This document shows positions 24,472 through 35,810 of a DNA stretch of 64,000 nucleotides, one piece after another; the first letter of the stretch is position 1; each line of letters opens with the position of its first letter. The position numbers and the translations under genes are program-made. The notes under the pieces were generated by a model, which was not told the origin of the DNA, did no database searches, and saw nothing but the letters and a program-made list of their open reading frames with translations. Source of the DNA: Haberlea rhodopensis (taxonomy: Eukaryota > Streptophyta > Magnoliopsida > Lamiales > Gesneriaceae); contig CAJQUN010000436.1 of assembly GCA_907163345.1 (NCBI GenBank), forward strand, positions 124,001 to 188,000, given 5' to 3'.

Positions 24472-25633
24472 AAGTTAAACATACATGACGCGCACAAATT
24501 TACATCATTTTTTATATTATAAACCGGTGCAATTCAAATATTTTATTTGATCGCTCTCCTATAGGGATAATTATAGTTCTCTGAAAAATTTATTTTAGAG
24601 AATGAAAAATGAAAATGAATTATTAATATTTGATCATAAGATAATGAATTCGAAAAATGAAACCAAATATTACATCTATGTTTCAACATGTTTTGTAACA
24701 GTACGAGTTTATTAATTATATTATTTTCGGAGAATTAAGAATGTCTAACATTTAAATTCAACACTTACTAAAACTTAATACGTGTATTAATATAACTAAG
24801 TCGTAAAACATCGCTCGCGCACTCAATGAGCCAGACTACGACTGAATGTTAGTGTAAGACTTAGTAAAATTTACTATGTTTTAAAACGCCGCACAATCAC
24901 TTAATGCACAAGTTTGCGACCGGAGCATCAGTGCATGAAAATGGTGGGAGTATTATGTTACTTAGATTTTGACTCGATTTAGTGGAAATTCTGAATATTT
25001 TGGACTTGGTCGATATTTCTTTGACACTTGGAATACTTACCACAAACTTTTATTTACTTATCACATTAAACTGACAATCATTCCGAAACCTTTAATAATG
25101 TATCCAACAAAAAAGATTGCAAGAAGTAAATGTTATGTTCAAAGTCATGTTTTTTTTTTTCATCAAGTAAAAAAACAAAAGAACACTTTTACCTCTTTTC
25201 TCAAAACCATTATCATATTTCACAATTTCCTGAAAAATCATTATTATTTTATTATACTCTAATCTAATAAACTATATTTCACATTTAAATAACACATAAA
25301 ATATTTAAAAAATTAAATAACCCAGCATATTCTTACAATATGTGCCGTCTACAATATAAATAAATAAAAACTATAAATCCAACACAATTTTTAGATACAA
25401 TTTTAGGAAACTTATCCATGAAAACACCGGAAACAAATCCAAATATAGCCTCAATATTCCCATTTCTTTCAAGATTTTACTTTAGCAAGTCAAGTAATTA
25501 CTTACCTCTATCCAGGTTAAACTGGACAGCTAATCCCAAGAGGACATGCTAATCCCAAGACACTAGCTAGACTCAACAAATACTGCAGCTGCTTTTTGCC
25601 ATGAGAACCATATATAATTCATAATCAACCATT
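23559..25633. other. Intergenic DNA between convergent genes
   Basis: Holds the 3' ends of the HNH-like gene (plus) and the YqgF gene (minus). It is AT-rich, contains a long TA microsatellite, and shows no other gene or clear transposon. Confidence 0.5.
24411..24468. repeat. (TA)29 microsatellite
   Basis: An uninterrupted run of 29 TA units. Just before it, the motif TACGCATAGTAAAAAAGTAT occurs twice, at about 24367-24386 and 24394-24413. Confidence 0.97.
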
Positions 25634-28600
25634 TTATTCCTCTGGGAAAAAATCGATGTCCTTCGGGGGACCTTTGCGCAGTTTGTTTTGCAGTTCGACC
25701 TGCTTCGGAACAACAAGTTCAATTCCATGTCCTGAATCTGAAAAGTATCTTTCAAGCACCTTCTGCAATCAAAGAAAAAGAAATGTATCGATCATGAGTT
25801 GATAGGGTGGCTACCACAATTGTACCATCTAATGTCCAATAAGAAAATACCAATCTCTTTCAGAATATGCATTTGATTTCGAGGTGCAAACGGGCAGCGT
25901 TTTTTGTAAGTTGTTGATTTGAGTATGAGCTTGATTTTGATGAAGATCGACTACTTGTGCTCAAGTAAATCTCACCAATGCCAATTGCTCGACTCATGTT
26001 GATTTGTTTACTCTACTTTCCAATATTGTTTAAATTACCATTGTATCCCGAATTATTTTATAAATTATGCGTTTCAACAACTCATCACATTAAATACTTA
26101 AAAGGGCATTTCAAGCAAGTTCAAGTTTTTCCGGCTCAACCTCGATCAACTCAAAGCTCACATGAATCAAGTTCAAGTATAATAATAACTGACAACTCGG
26201 ACAAGGACCACAAGGTTGAGGAATGCCAAATTGTGTTAACCTCTAGTATAGCATTCAAACTTGAGTCCACGTGTGTCAGAACTTAGTTTGATCCAAATAT
26301 ATTCAAGATAATCTATACTACTTATTAAGAATAACACCTCAGAGAAACTAACTTTAGGACACTAATTGTCTCATTTAAATTTTATCCCTTCTCATCTTGA
26401 GACTTAATTATGGGATGGCTTCCTCTGCAAAATCATTATCCACGTATTTACTCAAGCTTTAAATGTTATATTTGTTCAATTTCTGATACTGCAAAATTCA
26501 AAAAAATAAAAAAAAAATTGTAGCATACACATTACACAAATTTCATGCGCCGTGTTTACTAGTTTTAAAGGAAAAAAACTATACATATGATGGTGATGTA
26601 AATAAAATAAGAAAAAATTTAGATGAAATATTAAAAAAAATATAATGATTTCGTTGATTGCTTACCGCAGCAGCATAAGCATCGATGTTCCCCTGACAAG
26701 CAGATTTACCGAGGGCCCTATATTTCGAGACAAATTATAAGAGCAACAAACCGAGAGAGAATAAATTTTTCTTATTAATTCTGAAACATCATACATGAGT
26801 TTATAGGTAACAAGTAGTACATCCAACTCCACAAACTCTGGAAAAATAGTATCCTACTTAATCTACAAGATTAATTAGATGCAACTCGATCTCTACAAGT
26901 GACCAAGTCATACAAGTCTCTTTGACTTTATCTACACTTCCCCTCAAACTTGAAAATAGATATTGATCAGTTCAAGGCTTCGAGCTTGCCAACAAGAAAT
27001 CATGATCTCGTTCTGATAACCCCTTTTGTAAGTAAATAAACAAGTGGACATGGGCACACACTTAATACTGATAATTTTTTCATCTAGCTTCTCTTGATGA
27101 AATGGCGATCTACTTCAATGTGCTTGGTGCTACTATGATGAACATGATTGTGAGCAATACAGATTGACTTATTGTCACAATAGAGCAACATATGATTCCT
27201 GCATTGCATTTCAACTCTGTCGTGACTCTCCTAATCCAGATTAGCTCACAAACTCCATGTATCATGGCTCTTTATTCAGCATGCACTACTTCTTTCTAGG
27301 GGTGGGCGCCGGGTTGGGTTATCGGATTCGGGTACCCGAAAGTCGGGTACCCGCAATTTTTGGTATTTTTTTCACTACCAGAATTCTTTGCAAAAATTCA
27401 AGCAGGCAAAATGCGAAAATTCCAGTAGCGTTCACATGATCAACCAAACAAAAACTCAACTAAATTGTTCTAAAACTCCACCACATTGTTATGCAAAAAT
27501 TCCAACAGCAAGAATTTTTAAAACTCCACCAAAAATTCTCACATAAAATATAAAAGGGTAAAGAAAACACCAAAAAGAGATCAACCCTCCTTACGTTGCG
27601 CGATTAGCCGTCTGCGCCTCTACGCTTGCGGTTGGTGTCGAGTGAGAAGCTGCGGCAATGGGACGAGGGTGAACTATGAAGTGCGGAAGTTGAGGGAAGT
27701 TGAGGCCACTGGCGAGGGTGGGCTGCGTAAGTGAGATTGTGAGAACTGAGAAGCTGTGTGAGTGAGAGGCTTGAGGGCGGAGACGCGGAGGAGTAAGTGA
27801 TAGAGTGGAGCCGTAGACGGCGTGAGTGCGAGGCATGGTTTGCCTGAGAAGAGAAGTGGTGAGAAGTGAGATTTTTTGGGATTAATTTGAAGGGTTTGGG
27901 TTTCAGGTGGTGGGTTTCAGGTAGTTGAGTAGTGAAGTGATGGGCTGTGAAATTTAAAAGCCTATGACCGTTACATTCTCGGGTTCGGGTACCCGAAGTT
28001 TTTTTGGGGTTATGAAAAACGAACCCGACACCAACACGAAATATTTTGGTCGGATTCGAGTTTTACCCGCTATCCAGATTTTAAAAAAAAAACCAAGCCG
28101 ATCGGAACCAATCGGGTCGGGTCGGGCACCTGATACCCGAAACTATTTGCCCACCCCTACTTCTTGATACAACTGATTTTTTTTTGCTACGTCATGTCAC
28201 AATATTTCCCCAAACTACTGTGCAGTATCCAGATGTCGACTTTCTATCATAAATGGAGCTATCCCAATCTGCATAGGTAAATGTATTCACTCTTCGATCA
28301 TCACTTTTTGCAAAAAAAAAAAAGCCTCTCACAGGAGTTTGTTTCAAGTATCTCAGAAAACTATAGATTGGATCAAGATGACCTTGACATGATGAGTGCA
28401 TATACTGACTTACCAGACTTACTGCAAACTCAACAAGTCCCTCTGTAGACTGAAATAGTTTCCTCGTGCTTGGTTCGATATATTTTCCAAAAGTCATCAA
28501 AAGGTTTGGATATAGATAAGGCCAAACAGATCATACACTCTTTGTTAAACCACCGGCTATCTTGACTGTCGTGTGATTAGTGCAAGGAGTCTAAGAGCAA

Positions 28601-31555
28601 AAAATATTAAGAGTCTTTGGTCATATGAACGGAAGCTCAGGCGTCGTCCTCACATGTTCAAATGAATGTGCCCAAATACTTGTGAGGAATGCAGTGCTTA
28701 CAGCTGCTTACGTCATTAATTGTTTGCCCATTAAGACAGAATTGCTTACGTCATTAATTGTTTGCCCATTAAGACAGAATTTTAAAACACCCTTGTCCTT
28801 CCTGACTGAACATTTTCCTCAAGTTTCAGCAGGTGCTGTACCACCACTTAAGACATTCGGTTGTCTTTGTCCATATTCATAGACGCAATCGAAATAAACT
28901 TGATCCTTGGGCTTTAAAAACAGTATTTCGAGGATATCCTCCTACTCAAAAGGGATATTGTTGCTAGTCCACAATCCCGGAATACCTTTGTCTCCAGTGA
29001 TGTCACCTTATTTCTCCTCAACCATGTTCAAGGGGGGAAAGAGATATCGAAGCATGTTTGGGTATATCACATCTTCTTGGTATTACTCTGGATACTACAT
29101 CTGCCCCTTGTCTTGATCCTGTGCGTCGTCCTGATTATGTAGTTCTCAAATAATTGTGAATGTATCCACTCCATATGAATCAAACAGTGGGAAAATCAAC
29201 ACCAGAATTACAGGTCTACTCCAGACGGAAAAAAGGAAAGGTGTGAGATCTTGTACTCAACACTCATCCCTAAATTTGTCTCATATTCAAATCTCTCATC
29301 TTCATTTCATGCTTTTATCTCGAAAATGTCTAGTGTAACTCTTCCTAAGGCAATTCAAGAAGCCCTGATGCCATGCAACAAACCGAGAGAGAGAATAACA
29401 TTTTTCTTATTTATTCTGAAACATGATACATGATTTTATTGGTAACAAGTAGTACAGCCAACTCCACAAAATCGGGAAAAATGGCATCCTAATTAATCAC
29501 AAGATTTAGTTAGATACAACCCAATCTCTACAAATGACCAAGTCATACAAGTCTCTTTCACTTTATCTACCATAAGATATGATCTTCTCTAGACTTTACA
29601 TGGAGTAAAAAGTAACAATAACAAATTCCAAGGTGGCTAAAAAACACACGAAAAAGAGTCGTAGTATAAACATGCAACATAAATTCGATTTGCGGGCATG
29701 AAATCGTCTCTTCTTTCACAATCCCACTTTGTAATTGGAAATCTTAGTTGCACTCAGTTTTAACCTTCTTCTGCTCCACCTCAATGAGGTGTGTGAAGGC
29801 TAAATGCGGAGTGCATTGAGAATAAACTTGCAAATAGAGAATCGATAATTAATTTAGTTGATTCAACCTCTAGTTCTCATAACAAGGCATATTGCAACAT
29901 GTAGCACATAAATTCTCAAAAGAGAAACGAAATGTATTTATTCTCGGAGAAGATACTATTTTACTTGAGCCAAGTGTTCTTATGAAAATCTTATTGGAGT
30001 CAACCACACCACACAATCCTTTAAGACTATGCGGGACACACTATTTGGAAAGTTATCGGTTGAGATTTACTTAAGTGGTCATCTCTAGCAAAGTAACTTT
30101 CTACCACAGAAAAAACACATTCAACCTATCTCGGCAAAAAAATGTGACAAATACCAAGATGAAAAGGTAATTACTGGGCAATCATATGGTCAAGTGCCTC
30201 GCCTGATGTTCCATGCTCATCCTGAAGGTATACTCTCCATCCCCTGATACAGAATCGAGGCTTGTGATTGGTATAAATGTCGAAAATAGTACTACTTGTG
30301 ATTAGCATGAGTTGAGATTAGTAAGACTAACGATCATTTAGTCGTAGATACAAAAGCAGTGCAGTGGGCAATAAACTTAACGTGATTTAAGTATGTAATA
30401 TTTGAAATAACTAAAAGATTCATTTTTAATCCCAAATATTAGCCGAGGTAACTTTAAAGAGTTAAATATAATCTCAAGAAATTGCAGAACTAGCACATCA
30501 AACCAGGCAGCCTCACATATCCGTTGCTAACTAACATCACAATTGCTCATTTCATTTACAGACAACTAGAAAATACAGATCTAAAATAAATGTAATAGAC
30601 ACAGTCATACAACAAATAAAATAGAAATCAGGTAACTATGCATTATTCACCGCTATTTTTTAATTTGACATGCTAAAAACTCCGCGATCTGAGAATCATT
30701 GTGCTTAAATTTATTCATACATGTTAAGTCAGGCAGGAGAGGACCCATGGGTGAGGGGTCGTAGATCCTTGAATCTCCTTGAATCGAAAAACATAAAAGT
30801 TCATATAAAACTTTTCTAAACACTATGCCACACTATGCCACACCCTCAGTCAAATCTCTAAGCCGCGTATTCATCCCAGCGCCTTCTAAAACTGTCATTT
30901 GATAAGTACCTTGCAAAAACGAAAGAGGAGTTGATATACCTTTCTGCTGCTCGAACCGCAAGCCGACCCACAATGCTACGAACCTTATTTGATTGCTCTG
31001 TCTCCTTACCATCGCTAGACTTCGGAAGCCCCACTATAAACTCATCAACTTCCTAAAAATGTGCATAAAAGAAACATCTTTACACAAACACTAAATTCCC
31101 AATCACATTACGCAGCATTTTAAGAAAATATTGACTACTCCCAGAAAACAAATGTAAAAGCACAAATCTGTAAACCCTGACCTGGTTTTCAGCAATATCA
31201 AGAAGCCGGAGCTCAAGCTTTTGCCCTCTCAACTCCAAAACCTGACAAAAATTGAATAATCCCATCTCGTAGATACACTCGTATACATACGAAAACGCCA
31301 ATAGAATACCGTTAAAGGGCGGATCGAGAAGCCTTTGCTAAGGGCCAGTCCGGTTCGGGAAAATCCCAAGTCTACTCCGAGGCTGAAGCCTCCCCGCCAC
31401 GAAGGATTACACTTTCGGCGGACGGCATTTGGAGGAAGTTGTTCTTCCCATGTCACCGAAACCGACGCCCGTGGTTCGGTTCTTCTAGGAATTGAAATTG
31501 AATTGACTTTTACAATGTGAAGTGGGTTGCTTAGCAGTGCCATTCGTTCGTTCAT
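25634..31555 (-). CDS. Putative pre-16S rRNA nuclease (YqgF/RuvX family), organelle-targeted, six exons
   Basis: Exons on the minus strand: 31555-31310, 31241-31182, 31052-30940, 30243-30175, 26717-26666 and 25762-25634. Together they give 222 residues in one frame. The RNase H-like core starts after a ~55-residue leader with GVDLGFSRTGLALSKG (first catalytic Asp). It continues with EVDEFIVGLPKSSDGKETEQ, WRVYLQDEHGTSGEA and SACQGNIDAYAAAKVL (the C-terminal Asp of the D.xAA motif). This order is that of bacterial YqgF, which matures the 5' end of 16S rRNA. In plants the protein is expected in the chloroplast. The leader has Arg, Ser and few acids, which fits a transit peptide. The first ATG (31555) was taken; ATG 31543 is an alternative four codons later. 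Intron 4 (3.5 kb) is filled with a Copia element. All exon frames are intact. Confidence 0.92.
26960..28500 (-). pseudogene. Copia RNase H, split by a hAT-like insertion
   Basis: 28500-28190 reads VSLVSQYMHSSCQGHLDPIY, SFLRYLKQTP, FTYADWDSSIYDRKSTSGYC and VVWGN. 27250-26960 reads IWIRRV.TELK, LYCDNKSVCIAHNHV and TKHIEVDRHFIK in shifting frames. These are consecutive parts of Copia RNase H. The gap between them is the hAT-like element 27298-28158. Stops and frameshifts make it inactive. Confidence 0.85.
27298..28158. mobile_element. hAT-like non-autonomous element inside the Copia RNase H
   Basis: The ends are inverted: AGGGGTGGGC on the left and GCCCACCCCT on the right. The flanks CTTCTTTC and CTTCTTGA match at six of eight bases. 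The element carries repeated GGGTACCCG/CGGGT motifs near both ends. It interrupts a reading frame that continues on both sides, which fixes its limits. A minus-strand ORF inside (27836-27591) has no recognisable similarity. Confidence 0.75.
28560..29366 (+). pseudogene. Copia integrase/RT segment in inverted orientation
   Basis: The plus-strand frames give LTAAYVINCLPIKTE, FKTPLSFLTEHFPQ, PLKTFGCLC, ISSYSKGILLLVHNPG and, at 29280-29360, FHAFISKMSSVTLPKAIQEA. This is the integrase C-terminus and the start of RT as found in Copia elements. The flanking RNase H, PPT, PBS and LTR order are all on the minus strand. A 38-bp perfect tandem duplication (28706-28743, 28744-28781) disrupts the integrase. 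Confidence 0.75.
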
Positions 31556-32533
31556 TCATTTGTGCAGGAAAAAAACACCTTTTTGTACGGTTTTGGGTTG
31601 TGGAACAAAAAATCGCGGTCAAATTTTCGGATAGCTAAGCTCAATTTTTTTTATTATTATTATTTTTGAACTAGCTAAGCACAATGTTTTATGTTGACAT
31701 TGTATAGATTACATTTTCTAATCCATAGAATTCTAGGTTATATATGAATGCATTGTGTTATTTTTTAACGTTTGTATAGTTATTATATTCAACATGGTAC
31801 GTTTGGTTGATGTGATAGGATAAATAATGGATAATTAGATGATAAATTAACTACTAGGTTAAATATATTGTGTTTGATGTATATTAATAAGATGTGATAA
31901 TTTATAATGTGTTTGGCATACTTATAATATATGGTATAGATTTATATTTATCATAAAATGTCAAAAATACTCTTGAGTATTCACTTATTTCTATTGTTTC
32001 AATCAACCATTTTTAATCAACATCAATTTGGTATCAACATGAAGTACAAGAAATTTTATTCTAAAATGAATATTCCTATTTATTTCATTTTCAACAATTT
32101 TTATTGTATCAAATATTTATTTATAAATTTATTCCCTTTCAGATATTTCATCCTAGGAGCTGAGGCATTGATGTGAGATGATCATGAGATTAGGAATGAG
32201 GAAAATTGAATCATAGCAGCTGAGTCGGGTCATATCTATGATACAATATAGGGATATAAAAAATTAGATGATAAAACTTAAAATCGTGTCTAATAGTAGG
32301 ATTTTAATATCCAATAGTTGGTATTTGAGAGTGGATCGAAAGACTTATAATAATCCTCATATGAATAATTAGAACAATATAATAAGAGATTAAGAATGTG
32401 AACAGTGTTCTGTGCCTATTTTCCATGAAATTTACTGTTCTGATGAACAGTACCTATATTGGTTACTTCACAAGTTTACAAATGGACCATGGTTAATTAA
32501 TTTAGTGGTTGGAACATTGTTGGGCTTCGAGTT
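31556..32533. other. AT-rich upstream region of the YqgF gene
   Basis: No gene is seen. A perfect short hairpin TACTGTTC-TGAT-GAACAGTA lies at about 32430-32450, but no Helitron-type CTRR follows it. Confidence 0.4.
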
Positions 32534-32593
32534 GGGCTAGCTTTTAACCCATTTGTTTTTTCAGGGCTAGCTTTTAACCCATTTGTTTTTTCA
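32534..32593. repeat. Perfect 30-bp tandem duplication
   Basis: Two adjacent copies (32534-32563 and 32564-32593) of a unit starting GGGCTAGCTTTTAACCC. They are followed by three short copies of GATGG(T/C)TTTCACTC. Confidence 0.95.
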
Positions 32594-35500
32594 GCTTTCT
32601 ATAACCGATGGTTTTCACTCCTCCATGCTTTTGCCCGATGGTTTTCACTCGATGGCTTTCACTCTTATTCGCCTCTCACTCATCTATTCTTTATCCGATT
32701 TGTCTGCCGGTCACTCCAATGCGCAGATCTTTGTCCATTCGTCCCTTACATCACGTCAGTGGTCCATCGTCCGAGCCTTTTTTGACGCCTCCTGCAATTG
32801 TTTGCTGTCATTTAATGCTCCCTTGTTGTGGCTGCTGTGGTGGGCTTCTCGCCGCCTTCGACATGACCATGGTAGGTTGCTCCACGTTTTTTCCCTTTGT
32901 ATAAATCTTGCCTTCATAAAACCATTGTTCACGATATTTTCGTTCTTCTGCATCCCGGCGAGTAGGGTTGGTTTTGTTTGAGCAGTGTCGTCTTTCAGGT
33001 TCGATTGTGCATCCTCGATTGTTTCTTTTTACAATTATCAACGTTCTAATATTTATTGAGGTCTTGGGTTTTCTGTTTTTAGCTTCTATCCGACGAAGAG
33101 GGTTGTTTTCGTTTTTTCCGTCTGCTCTTTCAGGTTTGTTGTTCCATTCTCGATTGGGGTTGGCGATTTTTTTTGTTTTTAGGTTGCTTTTTGGCTTGAT
33201 GCTCTGGTCTCATGCTTGGTTGGTTAGTGATATGATATTTGTGTGTTCCTGCTGGCTTTCAGTGCTCTTATGTATGGTTTAAGTGAAGGTTATTCTGTTT
33301 ACGACAAATATTTTGGTTGTATACTTGTGTTACCTCCATTTTTCTGCCATTTCACATTGCCTATCTCACACAAGAATCCATCTAATTTTTTCATATTGGT
33401 TTGCTACTGAATATTGCAAAAGTTGAATTACCCTACCACGACAATTTTTATGGGGCCAAATTCTACGAGAGAAAGGAAATGGATGTCGAACAGAAAATGT
33501 AAAATACGGACCATTTTTTCCCAAAAATTTGCAGTTGAAGTGGGAAGTTGGTTAGGAGTTCGTTAACCACTCTCTCAATGCTCCTGCATGAACATGCAAA
33601 TTGTTGAGTCATGATCTTTTGAAACTAATCAACTCTCAAGCTCTCATGTCAAAATCCTTCTTCCTCCGCAGCCGGCTCCTTGTGGCAGCCATTATCACCA
33701 CCAGTCTCAGTCTCATCTCGGTCACAGAAAGTACCCCCCACCCTCAAACCCACCATCCCAATCACCCTCTCATCCACCAGTAATGCCACATCCACCTCCA
33801 CTGCCACAAAACTCTACCTCAGTACGGTCGCCTCACATAGTCCCACAGCGCCTAACTTTTTTCTCCGATCTTAGACAACTCAGAACTCACACGCGCCTCC
33901 CAACTCTGCTGCCCTCCAAATACATTATCATCACCAACAATTCTCCTTCAAATTTCGCTGTTTATGACTCGCAAATCACGCGTTCTCCCTGCATGGCATC
34001 AAGAACGTTCTTGATTACTCTCTCTACGGCGGCAATGATCTTCTGTCACTACCCAAGGAAAATAATAAGAAGTCCCCAAGCCCTAAATCTAAACCTGTCC
34101 ATCAAAGGGTTCAAACCACAATTTCTTAGGGGGAGGTTATTGTTGATCTTAGCTCCAGCACAGCATTCTCGTGCACTGAGTTTTTGGTTATTTTTTGTGT
34201 CCTTTGCGCCGTTTTTGCATCCAAGAATCTATAAAGATACATGTCATAGGACATGTAGACATTAAAGACAAGTTGTTAAGTGTCATGTATGCCTTTCTTG
34301 GGTTAATATGATATGTTCTCAAGAATTTAATATTCAATGCCATGTGATCTTATAGCAAGTTCAATGATTTTCAGCCATCCACTTAAGATTGTTTCATATA
34401 GGAAAGTCTTCGTCCTTGGGAAGGGCTCAAATTGTTTTCCCTATCCGGAGAAGGTCGTAAGGCTTCAAGGAAGCCAGTTCGCTTGTTTATCTACCACAAA
34501 GATGGGATCTAAGTTTGTATATATTAAGAAAGAAAAAATTTACTTGCAGACAACCAGGCTTAATAACAGGAGAAAGATCTGCTCAATATTTAGAATACAA
34601 TTTTGAAATTATTAATAGCTGGATTCAATTAAAATGTTCTCTAATCTATACAAAAGCTGTCGGTCATTCACTGAAGGTACTGGGGTAAAAATCAGCAATC
34701 TAATCAGCTGAACTAGGAACTTTCCCAATTTATATCAAGGTTGAAAAGAATGAGAATTGAAAGAGAAAAAAAAAGGCCGCACAACCCTAAAAATAATGGT
34801 GGAATGTTAAAAGATTTTCTACTTCAATTATTTCTTTGTTGTTTGGAACTCCCCGGTCAGTGTTTCAACAGCTACTCTCCATAGATGGCTTCTTGATTCT
34901 TGGCACAATATTCTATGCATTACTTCCATCTCTTCAAAATCAGCTTTCCTCAATACCCTTCTGAATATGGGCAGTATCTCATCATCAGACAAAAAAATAT
35001 CACTACCTAGAGTTAACCAGTCAGAAGATTCTATGCATTACTTCCATCTCTTCCTAACTTTTGCCCGATCAACTATTTTTTACTAGATGTCTTCATTTTA
35101 AATTTCGATTTCAATGTCTTGTTGGAATAAATGGCCAAAACTTGATGTTGATCTATATGGAAATTTGAGGCTCAGTTATGAAGTAAACTATCACTGGATC
35201 TTTTTTTTTAACGTCACTAGATCTTTTTTTTTGGTATTGACTTAATGATTAAATCTCATTCTCCTAAGAAGTCATGAACAGACTACATGTTTTGCCTTTC
35301 ATGAGTTTGAGCATTAATAATGCATTGCTGTTGATGTGCATTAATATTAGGGGTTAGGCTACAAAGGTAGTCTTGTTATACATTTGATCCAATGAACTCC
35401 ACTTCTTGCCTTATATATGTCTTATGTATATATATGTGTGTGTGTTAAACTCTCTTTGTGAATATGAGTATCATAAATTCTGTTTCTAACATAAAAGAGA

Positions 35501-35810
35501 AGATGAGAATTGAATATCATTATCATTAGGAATTGCTTCATTCATAATTGTTTCTACATTATGCTCCTCATCATTATTTTGCATTTAATCTTTAGGCCCA
35601 TCGTATTAGGGGCCTGATACTCTGGCTCCTTCGTTCCTGCGCCCTGATCAACGCCTACTATAATGCGTAAACAGCAAGAATTACGTGCTTCCTTAAGTCG
35701 GTCCAAACCATCACTCCCCGGTTACAAATTCTCATTTTCCCCGTCTGCTTTAACGTTTTCCCAGGTTCCTTTCTCATGCATCAATTTGCCTTACTTCTTT
35801 GTTACAGGCA
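32594..35810. other. Unassigned DNA upstream of the RPA-like gene, possibly Helitron body
   Basis: No Rep/helicase domain of an autonomous Helitron is visible. Plus-strand frames around 33601-34260 begin with a hydrophobic, signal-like stretch (FLRSRLLVAAIITTSLSLIS) but shift frame and match nothing I know. A C-T-rich pyrimidine bias runs from about 32600 to 33300. It may hold captured host fragments. Confidence 0.35.
34828..35027 (-). pseudogene. Short gene fragment with an internally duplicated segment
   Basis: The minus-strand frame reads WLTLGSDIFLSDDEILPIFR, RVLRKADFEEMEVMHRILC and QESRSHLWRVAVETLTGEF, ending QTTKK and TAA at 34828. A 26-bp segment (34910-34935) encoding EEMEVMHRI recurs upstream at 35028-35053 in the same sense. 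The amino-acid composition looks like real protein. No family is recognised. It is probably one exon captured from a host gene. Confidence 0.4.

Larger units (their letters stand above)
26743..29572 (-). mobile_element. Rearranged Ty1/Copia element in a YqgF intron (TSD taaga)
   Basis: Two direct repeats of about 195 bp (26743-26936 and 29374-29572) start TGTAGATAAAGT or TGGTAGATAAAG on the minus strand and end GGTTTGTTGC(A). TAAGA flanks the whole unit (26738-26742 and 29573-29577). A polypurine tract TTTGAGGGGAAG precedes the left repeat (minus strand). A primer site TGGCATCAGGGC (29362-29373) directly follows the right one, resembling the initiator-Met site TGGTATCAGAGC. The interior keeps RNase H on the minus strand in two pieces (28500-28190 and 27250-26960), but the integrase/RT part is on the plus strand. 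Gag and most of RT are absent. Confidence 0.9.

Noticed and set aside
27591..27836. Minus-strand 81-codon ORF as a gene
   Set aside because: It lies wholly inside the hAT-like element, is low-complexity, and has no conserved motif.
32430..32450. Hairpin TACTGTTC-TGAT-GAACAGTA as a Helitron end
   Set aside because: It is AT-rich and no CTRR lies 10-12 bases downstream on either strand.
33601..34265. Secreted-protein gene on the plus strand
   Set aside because: The hydrophobic start is followed by frame shifts and no recognisable domain; it is kept only as unassigned DNA.
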